This document shows positions 1 through 7,935 of a stretch of DNA of 11,533 nucleotides, piece after piece. Location of the stretch: contig JBDSYA010000232.1 in assembly GCA_039925865.1 (NCBI GenBank), positions 1 through 11,533 on the forward strand, written 5' to 3'. Below the pieces are notes generated by a model. That model searched no databases. It was not told the DNA's origin and saw nothing but the letters and a program-made list of their open reading frames with translations. This DNA is from JBDSYA01 sp039925865. GTDB taxonomy: Bacteria; Bacteroidota; Ignavibacteria; Tepidaquicellales; Tepidaquicellaceae. Numbering within the stretch: the first letter of the stretch is position 1; every line of letters begins with the position of its first letter. The position numbers and the translations under genes were made by a program.

Positions 1-802
1 TATTTACATCAATACCTTTTTGATCATAATATCCGCCGGAAACATCGCTGATAGCTATGATCTTAACTCCCTTTTCATTTAAAAGCTGAGCACTTACAGA
101 ACCAACATTTCCGAATCCCTGAATAACGGCTGTAGTTGTCGCGGGGTCGATTGATTGTGTTTTCAAAGCTGCCATAGTAGCTATCATTACTCCTCTGCCT
201 GTAGCTTCACGTCTTCCCAAAGATCCACCGATTACAATTGGCTTTCCTGTTACCACACCTGTTACTGTCTCTTTTTTATGCATACTGTAAGTGTCCATGA
301 TCCACGCCATTATCTGTTCATCGGTATTCATATCCGGGGCTGGTATGTCAGAATCAGGTCCAAATATCTCCAGCATATTTACAGTATATCTTCTTGTGAT
401 CTGCTCAAGTTCCCTCATAGAAAGTTTTTTCGGATCACATTTAACGGCACCTTTTGCACCGCCGAATGGTATGTTTGCAATCGCACATTTCCATGTCATC
501 CATGAAGCCAGTGCTTTCACTTCTTCAATATCAACATCCGGTGAGTACCGGATACCACCCTTTGAAGGTCCTAATATATTGTCATGTATAACCCTGTATC
601 CTTCAAAAACTTGCAACTTTCCATTATCCATTGTAACAGGAATTGCAACTATGATCTGCTTTACAGGCTGCGCCAGGTAATTGTACAATCCTTCATCAAG
701 ATTATAAAGTGCACATGCTTTGTCAAATCTTATCATCATTGATTCGAAAGGATTTGCTTCGCCCTTTCTGTACGGTGCGGGTTCTTTGTATACTTCAGGC
801 AT
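1..802 (-). CDS. gdhA: Glutamate dehydrogenase (Glu/Leu/Phe/Val family), 3' end cut by window
   Basis: This gene encodes the hexameric, roughly 420-residue class of glutamate dehydrogenase, which interconverts glutamate with 2-oxoglutarate and ammonium in the cytoplasm using NAD(P). The reverse strand reads open from the ATG at 802 to the window edge, giving 267 residues; about 150 C-terminal residues should lie outside. Three lysines, K81 (GPSKGGIR), K105 and the catalytic K117 (PFGGAKG), and D157 (PAPDMNT) have the same spacing (24, 12, 40) as K89, K113, K125 and D165 of the Clostridium symbiosum enzyme. The dinucleotide fold starts at GFGNVGS (229-235). No Shine-Dalgarno precedes the ATG. 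It is divergent from the potassium transporter gene. Glutamate specificity and NAD versus NADP preference are inferred from family resemblance only. Confidence 0.93.
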   Translation of the reverse strand, partial: MPEVYKEPAPYRKGEANPFESMMIRFDKACALYNLDEGLYNYLAQPVKQIIVAIPVTMDNGKLQVFEGYRVIHDNILGPSKGGIRYSPDVDIEEVKALASWMTWKCAIANIPFGGAKGAVKCDPKKLSMRELEQITRRYTVNMLEIFGPDSDIPAPDMNTDEQIMAWIMDTYSMHKKETVTGVVTGKPIVIGGSLGRREATGRGVMIATMAALKTQSIDPATTTAVIQGFGNVGSVSAQLLNEKGVKIIAISDVSGGYYDQKGIDVN

Positions 803-1250
803 TTATTTTATAATAAATTATTGAAATTCTTAAATTGTAGTTATAAAATTAACATAATGCATTTGCTTTATCAAGTTAGTATATTTTAGAGCTTCGATCT
901 GCTTCATTTACTTTGCAAGTATTTGAATTCAAATTGAAGTCTTTTTTAATTTTACAATTAAAATTTTTACAAAGAATTAATTATTAGTTAACTCAATAAC
1001 AATTGTCAAATGAAAATATTAATTTTAGTTTTTTTGATGAAGTGATTTACCGAAAAGAAACGCCGGATCGGTTAGCAATCAAATAATAATGTTTTAATTT
1101 GAAAAATCGATTCATCAAACTTGCTTTTTTTTAATTATATTATAAATTGTAATTAAAGAATTTATAAATTATTTTTAGTTGAAAGGATTATAATAAATTA
1201 CATTTGAGGATCAAGCTTCTCATATATTTGATAATAATGAAAAAATTAAT
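803..1250. other. AT-rich divergent intergenic region, no gene seen
   Basis: This 448-bp gap separates the divergent glutamate dehydrogenase and potassium transporter genes and must hold both promoters. I see no convincing coding sequence, tRNA or structured RNA in it. It is very A/T rich apart from a short GC-richer patch around 1050-1080. An imperfect inverted repeat (TTTGATGAA at 1033-1041 against TTCATCAAA at 1111-1119) brackets that patch. The only promoter-like match I noted is at 1223-1230. Confidence 0.7.
1203..1230 (+). promoter_or_regulatory. Possible Bacteroidota-type promoter for the potassium transporter
   Basis: TATATTTG at 1223-1230 fits the TAnnTTTG -7 element described for Bacteroidota primary sigma factors, and TTTG at 1203-1206 could be the -33 element. 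The 16-bp spacing is shorter than usual, and the implied transcript start would lie within about 15 bases of the TTG start codon. It is a motif match in AT-rich DNA and could be chance. Confidence 0.25.
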
Positions 1251-3257
1251 TTGAATTCGTCAGATTCACCACAACAGGAACCGGAGCACAATAATCCTGA
1301 GAGTAATAAAAAAATAGGAAATAATCCGGAACACTCCAAAGAAGAAAAACCTCCACCTATAGCTGAAGAACCTGTCAAACACGGCAATGGCTCAAGCAAA
1401 AAGTATCTATTCCTATTATCATTAAGCGCGCTTGGAATTGTCTATGGTGATATTGGTACAAGTCCGCTTTATGCATTGAAAGAATGTTTCTATGGTGCTC
1501 ATCACATCACCGCAAACCATGACAACATTTTTGGAGTGCTTTCTCTGATATTCTGGTCTCTTGTCATAATAATTTCCGTTAAATATATCCTGATAGTAAT
1601 GAGAGCAGATAATGACGGTGAAGGTGGAATTCTGGCATTGATGTCGCTTGTAAGATCTACTGAAGCAAAAACCAACAAAAGGAATTTTCTCATTATAGCA
1701 TTAGGTCTGTTCGGAGCTGCATTACTGTATGGTGACGGAATAATTACACCGGCTATATCAGTTTTGAGTGCAGTCGAGGGGCTGAAAATTGCGACTCCGT
1801 TTTTTGCTCCTTATATTATTCCCGTGACAATTGTAATTCTGTTAGCATTATTTGCTTTGCAAAATAAGGGAACTGGCGGGGTGGGCAAAATTTTCGGACC
1901 TATTACGCTAATCTGGTTTATTACAATTGCGGTATTAGGAGTTATGTCAATTATAAAAACACCTGAAGTATTAGCATCAATTAATCCATATTATGCTGTT
2001 AACTTCTTTATTGAAAATGGTTTTCTTGGAATTGTAATTCTGGGTTCGGTTTTTTTAGTCATCACCGGTGGTGAGGCATTATATGCAGACATGGGTCATT
2101 TCGGAAAATTTCCGATACGAATTGCTTGGTTTGTAGTAGTACTTCCATGTTTACTATTAAATTATTTCGGCCAGGGAGCATTAATTTTAAGAAATCCGGC
2201 TTTTGCAGAGAACCCATTTTATTATTTAGCACCTGACTGGGCACTTTATCCATTGGTGATTCTGGCAACATTTGCAGCAGTAATCGCATCGCAGGCGATG
2301 ATCTCCGGAGCTTTTTCGATGACCTTTCAGGCATTGCAGCTTGGATATCTGCCACGTATGAGAATTCTTCATACGTCCGAGGATGAACGTGGACAAATAT
2401 ATATTCCTCAGCTTAACTGGATATTGTGCGGGGCAACAATCATTTTAGTAATTGGTTTCCAGTCTTCAGGGAATCTGGCTGCCGCATACGGCATTGCTGT
2501 TTCAACTGCCATGGTAATTACATCGATTCTTATGACTGTTGCAATGGCTAAACTTTGGAAATGGAGTACACCTGTAGTTATTTTTATATCTTCATTTTTC
2601 CTGATAGTTGATCTGACATTCTGGGGTGCAAATATGCTTAAGGTTTTTCAGGGCGGATGGGTTCCTTTAACGATGGGTATTTTAATTTATTTAATGATGA
2701 CCACATGGCAAAAAGGTAGAAAAAACCTTTTGGAAAAAATTCGTCAGCAGACAATGTCGCTTGAAAATTTTGTTACTGAATTTTTAAGTACAAGGTTAAT
2801 TGCAATTCCCGGAACAGCAGTTTATATGTCCAGTAGCACAAATGGCACACCTCCTCCGCTGATACTAAACATTAAGCATAACCGGTTGCTTCATAAGCAG
2901 GTTATCATTCTGACAATTAAATTTCATAAGATACCCCATATTAAAGTTGAGGAGAGGATACAGGTCGAGCAGCCCACGGATGGTTTTTACAGAGTTATTG
3001 CTAATTATGGTTTTATGGATATTACAAATATACAACAGATTATTGATTTGCTGGAAATACAGGGTATTAAAATTAAAATGCAAAACACAACATTCTTTTT
3101 AGGCCGAGAAACATTAATACCTAATCCTAAAAGAGGTATAGGTAAGCTTCGGGATAAAGTCTTTATTTTAATGTCCAATAATGCACAAAGAGCAACAGAA
3201 TTTTTTAATATTCCTCCTAACCGGGTTTTCGAAGTTGGGACGCAAGTCGAATTATAA
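1251..3257 (+). CDS. kup: Kup/KUP-HAK family low-affinity K+ uptake transporter
   Basis: This is a proton-coupled potassium uptake protein of the inner membrane. The family signature GDIGTSPLYAL lies at residues 66-76, followed by about twelve hydrophobic membrane segments up to roughly residue 485, and a soluble C-terminal cytoplasmic region to residue 668, as in E. coli Kup (about 620 residues). The start is uncertain: there is no in-frame ATG or GTG before the conserved core. TTG at 1251 is the best usual start, but the frame stays open back to 1197, where ATT could also serve. With the TTG start the protein has a hydrophilic, Pro/Glu/Asn-rich leader of about 50 residues ahead of the first membrane helix, longer than in E. 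coli Kup. No Shine-Dalgarno is visible. Family assignment is firm; the N-terminus is not. Confidence 0.95.
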   Translation: MNSSDSPQQEPEHNNPESNKKIGNNPEHSKEEKPPPIAEEPVKHGNGSSKKYLFLLSLSALGIVYGDIGTSPLYALKECFYGAHHITANHDNIFGVLSLIFWSLVIIISVKYILIVMRADNDGEGGILALMSLVRSTEAKTNKRNFLIIALGLFGAALLYGDGIITPAISVLSAVEGLKIATPFFAPYIIPVTIVILLALFALQNKGTGGVGKIFGPITLIWFITIAVLGVMSIIKTPEVLASINPYYAVNFFIENGFLGIVILGSVFLVITGGEALYADMGHFGKFPIRIAWFVVVLPCLLLNYFGQGALILRNPAFAENPFYYLAPDWALYPLVILATFAAVIASQAMISGAFSMTFQALQLGYLPRMRILHTSEDERGQIYIPQLNWILCGATIILVIGFQSSGNLAAAYGIAVSTAMVITSILMTVAMAKLWKWSTPVVIFISSFFLIVDLTFWGANMLKVFQGGWVPLTMGILIYLMMTTWQKGRKNLLEKIRQQTMSLENFVTEFLSTRLIAIPGTAVYMSSSTNGTPPPLILNIKHNRLLHKQVIILTIKFHKIPHIKVEERIQVEQPTDGFYRVIANYGFMDITNIQQIIDLLEIQGIKIKMQNTTFFLGRETLIPNPKRGIGKLRDKVFILMSNNAQRATEFFNIPPNRVFEVGTQVEL

Positions 3258-3280
3258 ACCTACTCAGCTAAGAAAATCAA

Positions 3281-4150
3281 ATGTCTCTCACATCGGAATT
3301 TAAGCAATCCTTAAAAACTATTGACTCGGAAGAGATCCTTGATCTTATTATTTTCAGGCCTGTTTCATTTGCTTTCGTTAAACTAATATACAACACAAAT
3401 ATAACTCCAAATCAGATATCATCTGTTGCCTTAGTGTTTGGAGTTCTCTCAGGTGTGCTGTACGGATTCGGAACATATAACTATTTTCTCTTAGGTTCCG
3501 CAAGTTTTTTTATCTGCAATACTCTCGATTGTATGGACGGACAGCTTGCCCGTCTAAAAAAGAACGGGACAAAAATAGGCAGAGTTGTTGATGGGTTTAT
3601 TGACTATGTAACTTCAATATCGGTTTTTATAGGCATTGGTATTGCGTTGTCATATATAACAGGTAATAGTTTTTACAGCTGGATGCTGACAATATCTGCA
3701 GGTATTTCAAAGGCTTTACAGAATATGTTTTTCGATCATTATAGAAATATGTACCTGGAGCATGTTTACAATAAAGCTTCAAGTGTAGATGAAGAAATCA
3801 TAGAATATTCTGAAGAACAGGAAAGATTAAGTAAGATGCCCGGAAAATATTTGGAAAAATTTTTAATCGGAGTTTACCTTTCTTATTCAAGAGTACAAAA
3901 AAATTCGACTAAGCACATAGTACTGAATGTTGATCCTGAAGAGTATAAGTCGAAAAATAAACTTCTGCTGAGATTATGGAGCTGGATAGGCTCTACGACG
4001 CACATGGTTATATTAATAATTTTTTCCATACTTGACCGTATTGATCTTTATCTCATTACCACTATTACACTGGGGAATTTTATATTTGTGATTCTTCTGA
4101 TATGGCAAAAGACTGTTTTAAAAAATCTGTCAAATAGGACAAAACATTAG
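3281..4150 (+). CDS. CDP-alcohol phosphatidyltransferase family membrane protein
   Basis: This integral membrane enzyme should transfer a phosphoalcohol group from a CDP-linked donor to an acceptor alcohol, releasing CMP. The complete catalytic signature D-x2-DG-x2-AR-x8-G-x3-D-x3-D is present: D83, D86, G87, A90, R91, G100, D104 and D108. Hydrophobic segments lie near residues 45-80, 110-150 and 235-277. A charged, probably cytoplasmic loop at about 160-230 is larger than in PgsA or PssA. It starts 23 bp after the potassium transporter gene with no Shine-Dalgarno, and is followed by a LicC-like nucleotidyltransferase, which would be expected to make its CDP-activated donor. Possible products include phosphatidylinositol phosphate, a phosphonolipid, phosphocholine- or phosphoethanolamine-type headgroups, or di-inositol phosphate. 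The sequence alone does not decide the substrate. Confidence 0.88.
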   Translation: MSLTSEFKQSLKTIDSEEILDLIIFRPVSFAFVKLIYNTNITPNQISSVALVFGVLSGVLYGFGTYNYFLLGSASFFICNTLDCMDGQLARLKKNGTKIGRVVDGFIDYVTSISVFIGIGIALSYITGNSFYSWMLTISAGISKALQNMFFDHYRNMYLEHVYNKASSVDEEIIEYSEEQERLSKMPGKYLEKFLIGVYLSYSRVQKNSTKHIVLNVDPEEYKSKNKLLLRLWSWIGSTTHMVILIIFSILDRIDLYLITTITLGNFIFVILLIWQKTVLKNLSNRTKH

Positions 4151-4228
4151 TTATGATTCTCAGAATATAAGACTGATATTAGATTTTAAAATCATTAAGT
4201 ATCACTTCAATAAATAAAATCACTATAA
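4151..4228. other. Short spacer with two small palindromes
   Basis: This 78-bp spacer separates the phosphatidyltransferase and nucleotidyltransferase genes. It holds ATTCT-C-AGAAT (4156-4166) and the perfect 12-bp palindrome GATTTTAAAATC (4182-4193). These could be a protein-binding site, but short AT-only palindromes are expected by chance here. Neither is followed by a T-run typical of an intrinsic terminator. Confidence 0.3.
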
Positions 4229-4966
4229 ATGCAGGCAATAATTCTCGCAGCAGGTGCATCAAAGCGCCTAAGGCCGCTTACAGATAATACTCCAAAATGT
4301 CTTTTGAAGATCGGTAGAAAAAATATACTAGAGCGGACAATTGAAAATCTTTTAGAATATGGGGTAAAGGAATTTATATTTGTTACCGGCTACCGGGAAG
4401 AAATGATAATTGATTTTTGCAATGCGAATTTCAAAGAAATAAATAAAACTTTTATTACCAATGCAGATTTCAATAATAATAATAATTCCTATTCATTATG
4501 GATGACAAGAGATTATATAAAAGATGACATACTACTTCTTGACAGCGATATACTTTTTGATAAAAAAATAATTGGGAAACTGCTGAATTCTCATCATGAT
4601 AATTGCCTGGCTGTAAATTTTACGAATAAATTAGATGAGGAGCAAATTAAGGTAATTTTAAATAATGAGAATAAAGTTTTAGAGATTGGAAAAGAAATTT
4701 CAATTTCAGATGCAGCAGGGGAATCCATTGGCATCGAGAAGTTTTCTTCATATTTTATGAAAGAGCTATTTATTATATTGAACAGAAAGATCAAAGATGA
4801 AAATAATGTAAACGAGTTCTATGAAGCTTCTTTTCAGGAATTGATCAACAGATGTGAGAGCAGGAACAGTATTTATGCAGTGGATGTTGCACAATTTAAA
4901 TGTATAGAGATAGACACAGTTCAGGACTACGAAAATGCCCAACGAATTTTAATCCAGAATGAATAA
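4229..4966 (+). CDS. LicC-like NTP transferase (probable phosphoalcohol cytidylyltransferase)
   Basis: This 245-residue cytosolic nucleotidyltransferase has the GT-A-like fold of sugar-phosphate and phosphocholine nucleotidyltransferases. The N-terminal nucleotide-binding loop LAAGASKRLRPLTDNTPKCL (residues 6-25) contains the G-x-G/S-x-R-L pattern and the downstream lysine. A metal-binding LLDSD motif lies at 103-107, and a C-terminal EIDTVQDYENA motif (227-237) supplies the second metal ligand. The NNNNNSYSLW segment (82-91) and the NSIY...IDTVQDY ending recall LicC, the CTP:phosphocholine cytidylyltransferase of pneumococcus; inositol-1-phosphate cytidylyltransferase is a related alternative. 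Adjacency to a CDP-alcohol phosphatidyltransferase supports CTP use. The start has no Shine-Dalgarno, and the 3' end overlaps the rhomboid gene by 8 bp, implying co-translation. Substrate is inferred, not shown. Confidence 0.85.
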   Translation: MQAIILAAGASKRLRPLTDNTPKCLLKIGRKNILERTIENLLEYGVKEFIFVTGYREEMIIDFCNANFKEINKTFITNADFNNNNNSYSLWMTRDYIKDDILLLDSDILFDKKIIGKLLNSHHDNCLAVNFTNKLDEEQIKVILNNENKVLEIGKEISISDAAGESIGIEKFSSYFMKELFIILNRKIKDENNVNEFYEASFQELINRCESRNSIYAVDVAQFKCIEIDTVQDYENAQRILIQNE

Positions 4967-5939
4967 CTTTAACCGACGACCGGGATTTTTCGGAGGATTC
5001 TCTTTATTCCCTCCTATTATAAAGCTGCTTTTAGTATCAAACATTGCATTTTATATAATCTTCAATATACTGCTTTCAGGATATCAGATAGGAAGCACTT
5101 CCTTTGATCTTATAGTTACAAAATATTTTGCTCTGAATCCTTTATCACCTGTTCTTTTCAGGGATGAAGGACAGATTATCCAATTAGGATTTTATCCATG
5201 GCAGCTGATTACCTATATGTTTTTACACGGAGGTTTTTTTCATATCCTTCTGAATATGTTAGCCTTGTGGATGTTTGGTGCTGAGCTGGAAAACATTTGG
5301 GGACCAAAAAGATTTCTGACATATTATTTAATTTGCGGAGTTGGCGCGGGCCTTTGTAATATTTTAATTGCACCGTTATTCGGTCCTGTTGGTCCTACTG
5401 TCGGTGCATCCGGAGCGATATATGGAATACTTGTCGCATTTGGTTATTTATTTCCTGACAGAAATATCTATATTTACGGATTGATACCTGTTAAAGCAAA
5501 GTATCTTGTAATAATTTATATGCTGCTTGCATTATTCTCTGCAGGCGGAGGTGCAAATGACGGAGTTGCACACTTTGCACATTTAGGGGGAGGCGTTGTC
5601 GGACTGATATATTTGCTTATTTTTTACAAAGGTTCAGCTTCAAAACTTTTTGATAATAAAGGTTTGAAAGAAAAATTCACTTCATATACTTCTTCCGGAA
5701 GAAAAACTTATTCTCCTCCGGTTTTCAGCAATGGATCAAATCCCAGAAAAGAAGATATTAACGATGCTAAATATCAGGATTTAGAAATTACAGATTATAA
5801 AAAAGATATAGAAACACAGGAAAGACTTGCTCAGGAAAGAATAGACGCAATTCTTGATAAACTCAGTGAAGGCGGTTATCAGAGCCTTACTGAAGAAGAG
5901 AAACGTGTTTTATTTCAGGAAAGCAAAAAATTGAGATAG
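4959..5939 (+). CDS. Rhomboid family intramembrane serine protease with cytosolic tail
   Basis: This is a polytopic inner-membrane serine protease that cleaves other membrane proteins within or near their transmembrane helices. The catalytic serine is S151 in GASG and the catalytic histidine H208 in AHLGG; the oxyanion/structural H95-x3-N99 pair is also present (H-x3-N of the second core helix), as is a GlpG-like W-x-G region. About six membrane segments occupy residues 20-222. The remaining hundred residues form a hydrophilic tail, ending in a charged, probably helical segment (about 283-326: IDAILDKLSEGGYQSLTEEE and following) that is common in rhomboids of this bacterial group. The ATG lies inside the last codons of the nucleotidyltransferase gene, so the two are probably translationally coupled. 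The substrate is unknown. Confidence 0.93.
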   Translation: MNNFNRRPGFFGGFSLFPPIIKLLLVSNIAFYIIFNILLSGYQIGSTSFDLIVTKYFALNPLSPVLFRDEGQIIQLGFYPWQLITYMFLHGGFFHILLNMLALWMFGAELENIWGPKRFLTYYLICGVGAGLCNILIAPLFGPVGPTVGASGAIYGILVAFGYLFPDRNIYIYGLIPVKAKYLVIIYMLLALFSAGGGANDGVAHFAHLGGGVVGLIYLLIFYKGSASKLFDNKGLKEKFTSYTSSGRKTYSPPVFSNGSNPRKEDINDAKYQDLEITDYKKDIETQERLAQERIDAILDKLSEGGYQSLTEEEKRVLFQESKKLR

Positions 5940-5952
5940 ACAAACCTCGCTA

Positions 5953-7896
5953 ATGAATTCAGAAACTCTTTCAAAAAAATACTGCAATGATCTGACTTCA
6001 TATTCAAGATATAAGACCAGAGAAGTGAAGATCGGAAACATACCGCTGGGCAGCAATAATCCTATTCGGATTCAGTCAATGACCACCACCGATACAATGG
6101 ACACAATGGCAACTGTTTCACAATCAATAAAAATTATTGAAGCAGGTTCAGATTATGTGCGTATCACAGCACCAAGTATTAATGAAGCAAAAAATCTGGA
6201 GAATATTAAGTATGAGCTGAGGAATCGCGGATATGATACACCGTTAATTGCAGATATTCATTTTACACCTAATGCGGCTGAAGTCGCAGCCCGGATCGTT
6301 GAAAAAGTCAGGATAAATCCCGGTAATTATGCCGATAAAAAAAAGTTTAATTTCATTAATTACACCGAGCAGGACTATGAATCGGAACTCGAAAGAATAC
6401 GTGCTAAATTTTCTCCTCTTATACAAATTTGTAAGGACTTTGGTACTGCTATGAGAATTGGTACAAATCATGGTTCTTTATCGGACCGTATAATGAGCAG
6501 GTTTGGTGATACCCCGTTAGGAATGGTAGAGTCCGCGCTGGAATTTGTCAGAATATGTGAAGATCTCAATTATCATGAAATCGTACTTTCAATGAAAGCA
6601 AGCAATCCAAAAGTTATGGTTGAAGCTTACAGACTTCTCATTTGTAAAATGGAGGAAGAAAACATGAATTATCCAATTCATCTTGGTGTCACTGAAGCCG
6701 GTGACGGAGAAGACGGGAGAATAAAGTCAGCTATTGGTATAGGAACTCTACTTGAGGATGGGATAGGTGACACCGTAAGAGTTTCTCTTACCGAGGAACC
6801 TGAATTAGAAATTCCGGTTGCTATCGATTTAGTAAAAAGATATTCTGTTGACAAAGTAATTCATTCTGAGATCACTCCTGTAATTTATAATCCAATTGAT
6901 CCATTCGATTTCAGTAAACGTGATACTTTGGAAGTGGATAAAATAGGCGGACATAGCGTCCCAGTGATAATCTTAAGTGCGGATGCTGAAAAAATAAACA
7001 AGCATGAGTCTTTGAAAGATCTTGGTTATTATTACAGTGAAACACTTGATAAATGGAATATTGGTGACATGGCTTTTGATTTTTTATATTTAGGAAAGAA
7101 GAATATTAATTATGAACTGCCCGGTACTTTAAAGAAAATTTTTGATTATGATTACTGGAATTCCCTTGCTCAAAATAATGACTCATTTCCATTATTTACG
7201 GTTGATCAGTATTTGAAATCCACAACTAAATCAACTAGAATAAATTTTATACAGCTTTCCCTTGAAGATCTTGATGCAGATCTTTTAAATACATTGAGAA
7301 ATGATGTCACATGCGTGATAATTATAAATACAGTTAACAGGCTTGCTATGGCAGAACTTCGAAGAGCGTTCATTGAACTTATCAATAACGACGTTAGAAC
7401 GCCCGTGATAATAAAGAGAGCTTATGATAATATTGACGAAGAAGAATTTATACTTTACAGTTCGATTGATACCGGCGGACTGCTTTTGGATGGGTTAGGA
7501 GACGGTATCTGGATAGAATCAAAATCAGTCACTCTTAAAAACATCAATAGTATCAGCTTTGGAATTCTTCAGGCAACCCGAACAAGAATTTCCAGAACGG
7601 AATATATCTCCTGCCCGTCATGCGGCAGAACATTGTTTGATCTTCAGATCACTACAGCAATGATCAGAGCAAAGACACACCATTTAAAAGGTGTAAAGAT
7701 CGCTATCATGGGCTGTATAGTTAACGGTCCCGGAGAAATGGCGGATGCAGATTATGGTTATGTCGGCAGTGGTCCCGGAAAAATAACTTTGTATAAAGGA
7801 AGAGAGATAATGAAGAAAGGAATTGAATCAGTAGTCGCAGTTGATGAACTGATTAATTTAATCAAAGAAAATGGTGACTGGATCGAACCTGCCTGA
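5953..7896 (+). CDS. ispG: 4-hydroxy-3-methylbut-2-enyl diphosphate synthase, long insert form (IspG/GcpE)
   Basis: IspG converts 2-C-methyl-D-erythritol 2,4-cyclodiphosphate to HMBPP, the penultimate step of the MEP isoprenoid pathway, using a [4Fe-4S] cluster. The N-terminal TIM-barrel begins at about residue 22 (NPIRIQSMTTTDTMDT) and runs to about 300. The C-terminal domain carries cluster cysteines C554 and C557 (CPSCG) and C588 (GCIVNGPGE), with E595 as the fourth ligand; the 3, 31, 7 spacing closely follows E. coli. At 647 residues it is far longer than the 372-residue E. coli form because of an additional central domain (about 310-545), as in Bacteroidota, Chlorobi, Chlamydia and plants. 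It starts 13 bp after the rhomboid gene without a Shine-Dalgarno, consistent with an operon. Confidence 0.97.
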   Translation: MNSETLSKKYCNDLTSYSRYKTREVKIGNIPLGSNNPIRIQSMTTTDTMDTMATVSQSIKIIEAGSDYVRITAPSINEAKNLENIKYELRNRGYDTPLIADIHFTPNAAEVAARIVEKVRINPGNYADKKKFNFINYTEQDYESELERIRAKFSPLIQICKDFGTAMRIGTNHGSLSDRIMSRFGDTPLGMVESALEFVRICEDLNYHEIVLSMKASNPKVMVEAYRLLICKMEEENMNYPIHLGVTEAGDGEDGRIKSAIGIGTLLEDGIGDTVRVSLTEEPELEIPVAIDLVKRYSVDKVIHSEITPVIYNPIDPFDFSKRDTLEVDKIGGHSVPVIILSADAEKINKHESLKDLGYYYSETLDKWNIGDMAFDFLYLGKKNINYELPGTLKKIFDYDYWNSLAQNNDSFPLFTVDQYLKSTTKSTRINFIQLSLEDLDADLLNTLRNDVTCVIIINTVNRLAMAELRRAFIELINNDVRTPVIIKRAYDNIDEEEFILYSSIDTGGLLLDGLGDGIWIESKSVTLKNINSISFGILQATRTRISRTEYISCPSCGRTLFDLQITTAMIRAKTHHLKGVKIAIMGCIVNGPGEMADADYGYVGSGPGKITLYKGREIMKKGIESVVAVDELINLIKENGDWIEPA

Positions 7897-7935
7897 TATC
7901 AATCAACAATAATTATTCAAATATAAAATTAATAA

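Noticed and set aside
155..680. Two overlapping plus-strand reading frames of 116 and 129 codons
   Set aside because: They lie antisense to the well-supported glutamate dehydrogenase, whose catalytic residues are all in place; the plus-strand translations resemble nothing known.
4182..4193. GATTTTAAAATC palindrome as an operator
   Set aside because: It consists almost wholly of A/T in AT-rich DNA, with no second copy or known matching regulator; kept only as a low-confidence note.
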